Assembly (NCBI GenBank): GCA_963736455.1
Contig: CAVTON010000001.1
Location: 1,364,001-1,428,000, forward strand
Direction: 5' to 3'
DNA length: 64,000 nt
Origin: DAHUXD01 sp963736455
GTDB taxonomy: Bacteria > Acidobacteriota > Thermoanaerobaculia > UBA5066 > Gp7-AA6
Shown here: in pieces, positions 8,367-16,103 of the stretch
Layout of the letters: each line of letters opens with the position of its first letter
How positions within the stretch are numbered: the stretch's first letter is position 1
Notes under the pieces: generated by a model
Databases searched by the model: none
What the model was told of the DNA's origin: nothing
Seen by the model: the letters and a program-made list of their open reading frames with translations, nothing else
Program-made: the position numbers and the translations under genes

Positions 8367-8753
8367 TCACGCCCGGCCCATCAGGCCCGAGGCGATCTGT
8401 GCGACTTCGGCGAGAGGCTTGGGCTTGTGGAGAAAGGCGTCGGCGCCGCGGCGCAGCGCCTCGGCTTCGATCTCGCGCGACCCGTACGCCGTCAGCAGGA
8501 TGATCCGCGTCCGCGGCGAGCGAGCCCGAACCGATTCGATGAGCTCGAGCCCCTCGGCGCCCGGGGTGCCCGAGAGCCGCAGATCGAGGATGGCGAGGGC
8601 ATAGTCCCCGGCGGCGAGGAGCGCCTCCGCTTCGGAAGTCTCCCGGGCGCAATCCACGTCGTAGCCCTTCGTGGCGAAGTACTCGCGCATCGCGAACAGG
8701 ATCGGCTCCTCGTCGTCGACGATCAGAATTCGGGTCGTAGTGATCGAGGACAG
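8367..8753 (-). CDS. Receiver-domain protein with no canonical start codon at its true N-terminus
   Basis: The first in-frame ATG (8690) gives only 107 residues and omits beta strand 1. The same frame continues upstream through TTTRILIVDDEEPILFA, which contains the acidic pair every receiver needs, and reaches a TGA without meeting ATG, GTG or TTG. The end given here is the CTG at 8753; an ATC or ATT start is equally possible, as is a sequence error. The phospho-acceptor is in LAILDLRLSG and the switch residues in LLTAYG and HKPK. This is the first gene downstream of the sigma-54 promoter candidate. The domain is certain; the start is not. Confidence 0.7.
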   Translation of the reverse strand: MSSITTTRILIVDDEEPILFAMREYFATKGYDVDCARETSEAEALLAAGDYALAILDLRLSGTPGAEGLELIESVRARSPRTRIILLTAYGSREIEAEALRRGADAFLHKPKPLAEVAQIASGLMGRA

Positions 8754-8769
8754 TGCAAGGCCGCGGCCA
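8754..8769 (-). promoter_or_regulatory. Sigma-54 (RpoN) promoter candidate for the che operon
   Basis: On the minus strand the sequence reads TGGC-N7-TTGCA. The GG at -24 and GC at -12 are exactly twelve bases apart, as required by sigma-54. It lies between an NtrC-family activator gene with a GAFTGA loop and the chemosensory operon. The predicted start point is near 8743, which is very close to, or inside, the 5' end of the first receiver gene. Motif and spacing are seen in the sequence; function is inferred. Confidence 0.55.
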
Positions 8770-8846
8770 CGGAAGGCCGATCAGGTCAAAACGTTATTTT
8801 GCCGAGAGTTACGTCAGGCTCGGCGCCAGGCCCGGTGACGAGTTCT

Positions 8847-8890
8847 GTCTGGAATCCGGACGAATCACGTCCGAATTCTGAGATCCAGAC
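8847..8890. promoter_or_regulatory. Nested palindrome between ntrC-like gene and che operon (enhancer site or 3' hairpin)
   Basis: Outer arms GTCTGGA (8847-8853) and TCCAGAC (8884-8890) are perfect. Inner arms at 8853-8862 and 8868-8877 match at nine of ten positions around a five-base centre, with core CGGACG/CGTCCG. The centre lies about 120 bp upstream of the predicted sigma-54 start, a usual position for an enhancer-binding site. It also lies directly after the activator gene stop and could be an RNA hairpin ending that transcript; there is no T-run. Confidence 0.45.
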
Positions 8891-8894
8891 GGCC

Positions 8895-10265
8895 TCAGCC
8901 CCTCTTCCCGACCTCGATCCCGAAGCGTTTGATCTTCTGGTACAGCGAGCTGCGCGGGATGCCGAGGCGCTTCGCGGCGGATTCGACGCGGCCGCCCTCG
9001 GCGCGCAGGATCCGCTCGATGTGCTGCTTCTCGACCTCGATCAAAGTCCGGTCGAGATCGTACGGCGCCGCCGCCGTCTCCGCCGCCTCGAAGCGCAAGT
9101 CGCGCAGACCGAGCGCCGGCCGTCCGGAAAGGAGCACGCCGCGCTCGAGGACGTTGCGCAGCTCGCGGATGTTCCCGGGCCACGCGTGCCGCGAGAGGGC
9201 CGCCGCCGCGTCGGGCTCGAGCGCGATCTTCACGTGGCCCCACCGGGCCGCGAGCGCCTCGAGGATCTGCTCGGCCAGCGCGGGCACGTCCTCCGCGCGC
9301 TGGCGCAGGGGCGGCACCGCGAGGGGCACGGTGTTGATCCGGAAGTACAGGTCGCTGCGGAAGCGCTTCTCGCGGACGAGCTCGCTCAGGTTCTGGTGCG
9401 TCGCGGTCAACAGGCGGATGTCGACGCGTCGGTCCCGCACGTCCCCGACCCGGCGGAATTGCTTCTCCTCGAGGACCTTCAGCAGCTTCGGCTGGACCTG
9501 CGCGTCGACGTCGCCGATCTCGTCGAGGAAGATCGTGCCGCGGTGCGCGACCTCGAGGAGCCCCGGCTTGGCGGCAATTGCGCCGGTGAAGGCCCCCTTC
9601 TCGTGGCCGAAGAGCTCCGTCTCGAGGAACTCGCGCGAGAGCCCCGCGCAGTTCAGGTCCACGAAGGCTTCTTCGGCGCGCGGGCCATTCTCGTGCAGCC
9701 AGCGCGCGAGCACACCCTTGCCGGAGCCGGTCTCCCCCTGGATGAGGACGGGGCTGTCGGAAGCCGCGACCCGCCGCGCCTCGGTCTCGAGGGCCCGGAT
9801 CGCGGCGCTTCCCCCGAGAAACGGGTCGCGCAGCTCGCGGGCGAGACGCGTGCGCCGCGCCATCTGCTGCTGCCGGTTGCGCTGGTTCTCGATCAGGCGC
9901 TCCAGGATGACCGCGAGGGCTTCGAGCTGGACCGGTTTGGTCAGGAACTGTTCCGCGCCCTCCTTGATCGCCTTGACCGCGAGGTCCACCGATCCGTGCG
10001 CGGTGAGAATGAGGATGGGCACCGACGAATCGGCCTCCTTGAGGCGCGGAAGGAGCTCGAGCGCGTTGCCGTCCGGCATGGAGTAATCCACGATCGCGAC
10101 GGCCGGAGGCGATCTGCGAAAGGCCTCTTCCGCCTGGCGGCAGCTCTCGGCCTCCTCGACCGCGAAGCCGCGGCCGCGCAGAAAATCGCCGACGCCGAAG
10201 CGAACGGCCGGCTCGTCGTCGACGAGGAGGACCCGCCGCAGCGGCGCCCGTCCGCGGCTATCCAT
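8895..10265 (-). CDS. NtrC-family sigma-54-dependent response regulator
   Basis: This is a 456-residue activator. The receiver domain (1-120) has the acidic pair Asp16/17, phospho-acceptor Asp60 in IVDYSMPDG, and Lys110. The AAA+ domain (about 145-380) has Walker A GETGSGKG (177-184), the sigma-54 contact loop GAFTGA (224-229), Walker B GTIFLDEIGD and an arginine finger region FRSDLYFRIN. The Fis-type helix-turn-helix is ESAAKRLGIPRSSLYQKIKRF at the C-terminus. The start overlaps the histidine kinase gene by 8 bp, making a classical pair. The che operon just downstream, behind a sigma-54 promoter candidate, is its most likely target. Confidence 0.96.
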   Translation of the reverse strand: MDSRGRAPLRRVLLVDDEPAVRFGVGDFLRGRGFAVEEAESCRQAEEAFRRSPPAVAIVDYSMPDGNALELLPRLKEADSSVPILILTAHGSVDLAVKAIKEGAEQFLTKPVQLEALAVILERLIENQRNRQQQMARRTRLARELRDPFLGGSAAIRALETEARRVAASDSPVLIQGETGSGKGVLARWLHENGPRAEEAFVDLNCAGLSREFLETELFGHEKGAFTGAIAAKPGLLEVAHRGTIFLDEIGDVDAQVQPKLLKVLEEKQFRRVGDVRDRRVDIRLLTATHQNLSELVREKRFRSDLYFRINTVPLAVPPLRQRAEDVPALAEQILEALAARWGHVKIALEPDAAAALSRHAWPGNIRELRNVLERGVLLSGRPALGLRDLRFEAAETAAAPYDLDRTLIEVEKQHIERILRAEGGRVESAAKRLGIPRSSLYQKIKRFGIEVGKRG

Positions 10266-12558
10266 GCGCCCTCCCCGACGCCTCGACCGGCACCGGCAGA
10301 CGCACCGTCAGGACCGCGCCGCCGTCCGCCCGATTTCCGGCGAAGATCCGGCCGCCGTGATCCTCGACGATCCTCTGAACGATCGAGAGGCCGAGGCCCG
10401 TGCCGCCCCGGCGCCGCGTGAAGAACGGCTCGAACACCCGCGGCAGATCCTCCGCCCGGAAACCCGGACCCTCGTCCCGGACGCGGCACTCGATCCAGGC
10501 CTCGCCGTCGGTGAGGATCCGGCCGGCCTCCACGACGACCGCGCTCTTGCGCGGCGCGTGGCGCACGGCGTTGTCGAGGAGGTTCTGAAAGACCTGGAGG
10601 AGCCGCCGGCGGTCCATGCGGATCCGGGGCAGTCCGCCGTCGACCGTGTTGCGAACGGCCACGCTCGCGGACTCGGCGAGCGGTCGGCATCCCTGCACGG
10701 CCTCCGCCACCACATCGGCGAGCGATCCGTCCGAGAAGCCGAGGCTCGTCGGCTTGCCGTACTCGAGCAGATCGCCCATCAGGTGGGAGAGCCGCTCGAG
10801 CTCGCCGCGCAGCACCGCCACGTACTGTCGATACTCGGCGCGGCTCCCGAACCGCGCCTCGAAGGCGTCGAGGGTCGCCGAAATTCCGAACAGCGGGTTG
10901 CGCACCTCGTGCGCGACGCCGGCCACGAGCGAGCCCATCGCCGACATCGTCCGGGTATGGTGGAGCTTCTCCTGGAGGAGCACGACGCCCGTGATCTCGC
11001 GGGCGACGAGGATGATGCGCTCCGACTCGCTCGAAGCCGCCCGCAGAAGGCTCGCGCCGACGTCCCAGGTGCGGCCGGTCGCGACGTCGCGCGCCTGCCC
11101 CGAGATGGCCGAGCCTCCGGCGCGCACCGCCTGGGCGAGATCGGCCGACTTCTTCCACGGCTCGCCCGGCCCGAGCCCCTCGATGGCGAGACCGATCGTC
11201 TCGCGGTAGGTCTTTCCCGAGAGGATCTTGGCCGCGCGGTTGAGCCGCCGGATGCAGCGGTTGCCGTCGAGGACGAGGACCGGCGACTCGATCGCGTCGA
11301 AGGTGCGCTGCCACTCCTTCGCCGCGTCCTGGATGGCGAACTGGAGCCGCGCCTGGTTCTCGTCGGCCGTCTTGCGCTCCGTGACGTCCCGCAGCTGGAC
11401 GAGCAGGCCCGCCACGCTCGGCTGGTGCGAGAGATCGCTGCCGACGGCTTCCATGTGGCGCCAGGAACCGTCGCGGTGCCGGAACCGGAAGTCCGCGGAC
11501 GCCGAGCCCGAGCCGTGGACCATCGCCGCGAACATGCGGCGCACGGCCTCGGAATCCTCGGGATGGATGGCGTCGAGCAGCGGCTCGGCCACCAGCTCCT
11601 CGGGCCGATAGCCGAGCAGGCGCTCGAGCGAGGGGCTTCCGTACCGGATCCGCCCGTCGCTGTCCACGATCATGATGACGTCGGCGGCGTTGTCGATGAG
11701 CGACCGGAAGTATTCCTCGCTCTCGCGCAGGGCATCGGCCGCCCGCCGCCGATCCGTCACGTCGATCAGCGTCCCTTCGATGACGGTCTCCGGCGGCCGG
11801 CCTTCCTCGATCCGGCTCGCGCTTTCGATCACCCAGACCGAGCCCCCGTCGAGGCGTTGCAGGCAGACCTCCGAATCGGCGCGGGCTCCGGGCTCGTCCA
11901 GGCGCGCGACGAACGCGTCGCGGACCGCCGGTTCGGAGTGGAGCTCGCGCAGGTTGCGCCCGCGGGCGTCTTCCCGCGAGGCGAAGCCGAGCAGCCGGGC
12001 AAACGCCGCGTTGCAATCGAGGATCCGGCCGTCGCGGGTCGTGCGATAGACGCCGGCCGGGCTGCGCTCGAAGTGGTGCCGGAATCGCGCCTCCGAGGTC
12101 CGGCGCGCCTCCTCGACCTCGAGCAGGCCGGTGACGTCCGAGGCGATCCCGGTCGTTCCCAGCAGGTTTCCGCGGGCGTCGCGGACCGCCGCCGTCTTGA
12201 AGGAGAGGGTCACGAGCGTTCCGTCCTTGCGGCGATGGCGCGTCTCGTGCTGCACGTAGCGTTCGCCCTCGAGGATTCTCTCGAGCGCCCGGAGATCCCC
12301 CGCCGCCCCGCCCGGGGTCATCCAGTCGGTCATCGGCCGGCCGATCATCTCCTCCGGCGCGCAGCCGTAGATCCGGCGGGCCGCGCCATTGACGAACGTC
12401 CAGCGGCCGAATGCGTCGGCCGACCAGATCAGCTCGTTCGAGTTCTCGACGAGGTCGCGGTAGCGCTCCTCGCTCGAGCCGATGACCGCTCCGGCTTCTC
12501 CGTGTTCGATGAAATCATTATGAGCCGCCGCGAAAGGACCAACAAGCCCCGCCGGCAT
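10258..12558 (-). CDS. Multi-PAS sensor histidine kinase
   Basis: This 766-residue protein has no clear membrane segments and probably senses in the cytoplasm. Four PAS domains run in series (about 30-150, 155-275, 280-395 and 400-520). They show PAS motifs such as WSADAFGRWTFVN and LGYRPEELV and PAC-type endings DVTGL, DVTDRR and DVTERK. The HisKA domain follows with AGVAHEVRNPL as the phospho-acceptor box. The ATPase has N box NLLDNAVRHA, G1 DEGPGF and G2 GGTGLGLS. It is the partner of the overlapping NtrC-type regulator. It starts 4 bp after the glycosyltransferase stop, so it may be co-transcribed with mqnA and that gene. Confidence 0.93.
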   Translation of the reverse strand: MPAGLVGPFAAAHNDFIEHGEAGAVIGSSEERYRDLVENSNELIWSADAFGRWTFVNGAARRIYGCAPEEMIGRPMTDWMTPGGAAGDLRALERILEGERYVQHETRHRRKDGTLVTLSFKTAAVRDARGNLLGTTGIASDVTGLLEVEEARRTSEARFRHHFERSPAGVYRTTRDGRILDCNAAFARLLGFASREDARGRNLRELHSEPAVRDAFVARLDEPGARADSEVCLQRLDGGSVWVIESASRIEEGRPPETVIEGTLIDVTDRRRAADALRESEEYFRSLIDNAADVIMIVDSDGRIRYGSPSLERLLGYRPEELVAEPLLDAIHPEDSEAVRRMFAAMVHGSGSASADFRFRHRDGSWRHMEAVGSDLSHQPSVAGLLVQLRDVTERKTADENQARLQFAIQDAAKEWQRTFDAIESPVLVLDGNRCIRRLNRAAKILSGKTYRETIGLAIEGLGPGEPWKKSADLAQAVRAGGSAISGQARDVATGRTWDVGASLLRAASSESERIILVAREITGVVLLQEKLHHTRTMSAMGSLVAGVAHEVRNPLFGISATLDAFEARFGSRAEYRQYVAVLRGELERLSHLMGDLLEYGKPTSLGFSDGSLADVVAEAVQGCRPLAESASVAVRNTVDGGLPRIRMDRRRLLQVFQNLLDNAVRHAPRKSAVVVEAGRILTDGEAWIECRVRDEGPGFRAEDLPRVFEPFFTRRRGGTGLGLSIVQRIVEDHGGRIFAGNRADGGAVLTVRLPVPVEASGRAHG

Positions 12559-12562
12559 GAGC

Positions 12563-13687
12563 TCAGCGCACGGCGAGAAATGCGGCGGGCGCGAGAAACG
12601 CGGCGACGATCACGACGACCCAGCGGCGCTCGCCGGTCAGCCGCGAAAGGGCCACGCCCGCCCCCGCGGCGACGAAGAGGACGAGGTCGATCGAGTGACG
12701 GGTGCCTCCATACGGATAGACCGAGAGCAGGCCGCCCGCCGCGCCGAGCGCCACGGGAAGAAAGAGCAGCCCGCTCGACGGGCGGCGCATGCGCGCCAGC
12801 AGCGCCACGCCGGCGAGAAAGAGAGCGAGTCCGATCGCTCCGGCGAGCGTCGAGGAGAAAAAGTAATGGAAGAGCGAGATCGTCTGGCGCCCGACGAAGG
12901 CGAACGGATGCCCGTCGCCCCGGCGATAGTAGTCCTCGGCGAGCCAGGTCGAACGAACCTCCGACTCGAGCGGGCCGCCGAGCAGCCGCGAAACGTGCGT
13001 CGCCGCCAGAAACGCGGCGGCGGCGGCGAGCGCGGCGAACGCGCCCGCCCAGGCGGCGACGAGGCGGCCCGAGCGCGGCCCCGCCGCGATCCGCGTCGCC
13101 GAGTAGACGAAGGCCGCCGCGACGAAGCGAAACGCCGCATAGTGGCTGGAGAGCGCCAGGATCCCGAGCGCCCCGAAGGCGAGCATTCCGGCGGGCGACT
13201 CTTCGTCGAGCGCCTTCTCGAGGCAAGCCAGCGCGGCGGCGACGCAGCAGAGCAGGAGGGCGTACCCGCGCAGCTCCGCCGAGACCATTACGACCGACGG
13301 AAGCAGCGCCAGAAAGGCGAGCGCGAGCAGGCCGGCGCTCTCCCCCAGCAGGCGCTTCGTCCAGGCCCACGCCGCCCAGAGAAACAGCGACCCGAGAGTC
13401 ACGGGCAGAAGGCGCAGCGTCCAGTCCGAATGCGCCACGCCCTTCCAGAAGTGAAGGAGAAGGACGAACAGGGGCGGATGCGCGTTGTAGAGCGACTGCC
13501 GGTAGACCTCGGCGACGCCGGCGCCGGAGGCGATCTTCAGGTGAAGGGCCTCGTCCGGGGCGAGGAACGGGCTCGAGGCCGAACGGAGGCGGGCCGCGGC
13601 TCCGAGGGCGACGAGCGCGGCCGCGAGGGCTCCGGCACGTGCGGCGAGCCAGCGCTCGATCCGGGCCTCCGCGCCCGCGGGACTCAC
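12563..13687 (-). CDS. GT-C (GT39/PMT-like) membrane glycosyltransferase
   Basis: This is a 374-residue polytopic membrane protein with roughly nine to ten hydrophobic segments. The first periplasmic loop holds the acidic motif SPFLAPDEALH, typical of polyprenyl-phosphate-sugar-dependent GT-C enzymes (GT39/ArnT-like). A second loop has the conserved NAHPPLFVLLLHFW pattern. Such enzymes transfer sugars outside the cytoplasmic membrane to lipid or protein acceptors. The acceptor here is unknown. The protein is shorter than many family members because it lacks a large C-terminal soluble part. It overlaps mqnA by 4 bp, so the two are translated together although no functional link is evident. Confidence 0.8.
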   Translation of the reverse strand: MSPAGAEARIERWLAARAGALAAALVALGAAARLRSASSPFLAPDEALHLKIASGAGVAEVYRQSLYNAHPPLFVLLLHFWKGVAHSDWTLRLLPVTLGSLFLWAAWAWTKRLLGESAGLLALAFLALLPSVVMVSAELRGYALLLCCVAAALACLEKALDEESPAGMLAFGALGILALSSHYAAFRFVAAAFVYSATRIAAGPRSGRLVAAWAGAFAALAAAAAFLAATHVSRLLGGPLESEVRSTWLAEDYYRRGDGHPFAFVGRQTISLFHYFFSSTLAGAIGLALFLAGVALLARMRRPSSGLLFLPVALGAAGGLLSVYPYGGTRHSIDLVLFVAAGAGVALSRLTGERRWVVVIVAAFLAPAAFLAVR

Positions 13688-14466
13688 GGCCGCGGCGTGA
13701 AGACGAGCGGCCGGGCCGGCGGGATCAACCCCTCTTCGGCCGCGAGGCGATAAAAGAGACGCAGTCCCTCGAGATCACCGGAGTCGAGCTCGAAGTGGAG
13801 CGCGTGGCGCAGGTAGTCCTCGACGACCGCCTCCGAGAGGCCCGAAGACGCGGCCTCGCGCCGCACCATTTCGGCAAAGCCCGCGAGGCCCGCGGCGTAC
13901 GAGCGCATCAGGAGAGCCCCGATCTCGGCCGAGGCGCGATCCTCCCGCACGGCCCAGAACGCGAAGACGAACGGGTGGCCCGAGAACGCCCGCCACTCCG
14001 AAGCGAGATCGAGGACGACGTGGCCGTTCAGGCGGGTCTTGAGCGCCGGATCGCCGATGATGAGGCGGGCGTCCGCCCCGGCGCCGGTTCCTTCGCGGTA
14101 GTCGGGCGACAGGCCATAGACGCGCCGCAGCAGGATTCGCGTCAACGCGGCCGAGGTCCGCGAGGCGGGATCGAGCGCGACGGATCGGATCCGCTCCCTC
14201 GACACGTCCGAGACCAGCAGGACCGAGCGGACCTCCGACGAGGCGGCGATGCCGAGCGCCGGGACGACCCGGAGGCCCGGGATGCGCTGGTACTCGATCG
14301 ACGGAATCAGTCCGACGTCGGCCTCTCCGGACGCGAGCTTCGCGGCGCAGACCGAGGGAACGTCGCGCGAGACTTCGACGCCGGGCGGAGCGTCGTGAAG
14401 AAGGCCCCAGGTCAGGGGCCGGGCGTTCAGAAAATCGACGACGGAAATGCGAAGCGGTCGTGTCAT
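13684..14466 (-). CDS. mqnA: Chorismate dehydratase MqnA (futalosine menaquinone pathway)
   Basis: MqnA converts chorismate to 3-enolpyruvyl-benzoate, the first step of the futalosine route to menaquinone. The 260-residue protein has the family pattern near the N-terminus (LRISVVDFLNARPLTWGL), the periplasmic-binding-like motifs CAAKLASGEADVGLIPSIEYQ and RSVALDPASRTSAAL, and the central segment ARLIIGDPAL. The ATG at 14466 is preferred. The longer frame to 14496 would translate repeat DNA that has nothing to do with the family. Its presence implies menaquinone respiration. No other men or mqn genes are in the window. Confidence 0.9.
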   Translation of the reverse strand: MTRPLRISVVDFLNARPLTWGLLHDAPPGVEVSRDVPSVCAAKLASGEADVGLIPSIEYQRIPGLRVVPALGIAASSEVRSVLLVSDVSRERIRSVALDPASRTSAALTRILLRRVYGLSPDYREGTGAGADARLIIGDPALKTRLNGHVVLDLASEWRAFSGHPFVFAFWAVREDRASAEIGALLMRSYAAGLAGFAEMVRREAASSGLSEAVVEDYLRHALHFELDSGDLEGLRLFYRLAAEEGLIPPARPLVFTPRP

Positions 14467-14588
14467 CCCGAGGGGAGCGGCGTCATCCCGAGCCAAGCGG
14501 TCTTGTCATCCCGAGCGAAGCGAGGGATCCCTTTGAAGTCTCGGTGCGGCGACGAAAGAGGTCCATCGGCCACGGCCTCGCGATGACA
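14461..14588. repeat. Dispersed intergenic repeat (MITE/REP-like) with TGTCATC/GATGACA ends
   Basis: Three close copies of the word TCATCCCGAG occur (at about 14463, 14483 and 14506). The last begins a unit with inverted ends TGTCATC (14504-14510) and GATGACA (14582-14588), followed by CGAGCGAAGCGAGGGATCC. This kind of intergenic element is found in many unrelated bacterial genomes. It lies between rho and mqnA and has been read into a false N-terminal extension of mqnA. Copy number in the genome cannot be judged here. Confidence 0.6.
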
Positions 14589-14594
14589 GCCGCA

Positions 14595-15956
14595 TCATCC
14601 CTGGCTCATCAGGTTCAGGAACTCTCCATTCGTCTTGGTCTTCTCGAGCTTCTCGGTCAGAAGCTCCATCGCCTCGACGGTCGAGAGCGGGTTCAAAACC
14701 TTGCGCAGCACCCAGACGCGGTTGAGCTCCTGCTTGTCCATGAGGAGCTCTTCCTTGCGCGTGCCGGACTTGTTGATGTCGATCGCCGGGAAGACGCGCT
14801 TGTCCACGAGCTTGCGGTCGAGATGGACCTCCATGTTGCCCGTGCCCTTGAACTCCTCGAAGATGACGTCGTCCATGCGCGAGCCCGTGTCGATCAGGGC
14901 CGTCGCCATGATCGTCAGCGACCCGCCCTCCTCGACGTTGCGCGCGGCGCCGAAGAAGCGCTTCGGCCGCTGCAGGGCGTTCGAGTCGACGCCGCCCGAC
15001 AGGACCTTGCCCGACGGCGGGACGATCGCGTTGTAGGCGCGGGCGAGGCGCGTGATCGAGTCGAGCAGGATCACGACGTCCCGCTTGTGCTCGACGAGGC
15101 GCTTGGCCTTCTCGATGACCATCTCCGCCACCTGGACGTGCCGCGCGGCCGGCTCGTCGAAGGTGGAGGAGATGACCTCGCCCTTGACCGAGCGCTGCAT
15201 GTCGGTGACTTCCTCGGGCCGCTCGTCGATCAGCAGCACGATGAGCGTGACCTCCGGGTGGTTCGTCGAGATCGAGTTCGCGAGAGACTGCAGGACCATC
15301 GTCTTGCCGGTGCGCGGCGCCGCGACGATCAGGCCGCGCTGCCCCTTGCCGACGGGCGAGACCAGGTCGAGCACGCGGGAGGTCATGTTCGGCGTCTCGA
15401 GGCGGATGCGGTCCTGCGGATAGAGCGGCGTCAGGTTGTCGAAGAAGATCTTCTCGCGCGCGACGTCCGGGTGCTCGAAGTTGACGGCCTCGACCTTGAT
15501 CAGGGCGAAGTACCGCTCGCCTTCCTTCGGCGGACGGATCTGCCCCGAAACCGTGTCGCCCGTGCGCAGGTCGAACTTCCGGATCTGCGAGGGCGAGACG
15601 TAGATGTCGTCCGGGCCGGGCAGGTAGTTGTACTCGGGGGCGCGCAGGAAGCCGAACCCGTCGGGCAGGCACTCGAGGACGCCCTCCGAGAAGATGAGGC
15701 CCTTCTTCTCCGTCTGCGCCTGGAGGATCTTGAAGATCAGATCCTGCTTGCGCATTCCGGTGGCGTTCTCGACCTCGAGGTCGCGGGCGATCTTCAGGAG
15801 CTGCGGGATCTTGATGTCGTGAAGCGCGCGGATGTCGAGGGTGTCGCCATGCTCCACGTCGACGGCGGCTTCTTCCCCCGTCGTGTCCGGGAGTCCCTCC
15901 GGCGGAGCCTCGAGGGTCTCGACGTCGGAGTCGCTCGGTCCTTTTCGTCTGGCCAT
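14595..15956 (-). CDS. rho: Transcription termination factor Rho
   Basis: Rho is the hexameric RNA helicase that ends transcription of untranslated RNA. The 453-residue protein has an acidic N-terminal extension, a Rho N-terminal helical domain with the segment LKIARDLEVENATGMRKQDL, and an RNA-binding cold-shock-like fold (GFGFLRAPEYNYLPGPDDIYVSPSQIRKF). The ATPase core shows Walker A AAPRTGKT, Walker B VILLDSITRLARAYN and the Q/R-loop region. Start ATG at 15956 has AAGAGGATC just upstream. Length and motifs are normal. A strong hairpin lies in the leader 25-45 bases upstream of the start. Confidence 0.98.
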   Translation of the reverse strand: MARRKGPSDSDVETLEAPPEGLPDTTGEEAAVDVEHGDTLDIRALHDIKIPQLLKIARDLEVENATGMRKQDLIFKILQAQTEKKGLIFSEGVLECLPDGFGFLRAPEYNYLPGPDDIYVSPSQIRKFDLRTGDTVSGQIRPPKEGERYFALIKVEAVNFEHPDVAREKIFFDNLTPLYPQDRIRLETPNMTSRVLDLVSPVGKGQRGLIVAAPRTGKTMVLQSLANSISTNHPEVTLIVLLIDERPEEVTDMQRSVKGEVISSTFDEPAARHVQVAEMVIEKAKRLVEHKRDVVILLDSITRLARAYNAIVPPSGKVLSGGVDSNALQRPKRFFGAARNVEEGGSLTIMATALIDTGSRMDDVIFEEFKGTGNMEVHLDRKLVDKRVFPAIDINKSGTRKEELLMDKQELNRVWVLRKVLNPLSTVEAMELLTEKLEKTKTNGEFLNLMSQG

Positions 15957-15981
15957 GTGTTTGATCCTCTTACTGAGTGAT

Positions 15982-16001
15982 CCGTCGGCGGAAGCCGACG
16001 G
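15982..16001 (-). promoter_or_regulatory. Hairpin in the rho leader
   Basis: CCGTCGGC (15982-15989) and GCCGACGG (15994-16001) form a perfect 8-bp stem around a four-base loop, located 26-45 bases upstream of the rho start codon. Rho synthesis is known to be autoregulated through its leader in other bacteria; a similar role here is only a possibility. There is no T-run after the stem. Confidence 0.4.
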
Positions 16002-16103
16002 GAGGCTCGCGGATGGGGTCGGGTAGCCGGAGCAGAGCCGGGAGACTCTCGACTTCAGACTATCCTATTTTTTCAACACCCGGAGGCCGCGGACGCCGCC
16101 CCG

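Noticed and set aside
10264..14586. Very long open frame (1440 codons) on the plus strand
   Set aside because: It is the antisense of the regulator, kinase, glycosyltransferase and mqnA genes, is Arg/Pro-rich and has no domain; such long antisense frames are expected in GC-rich DNA.
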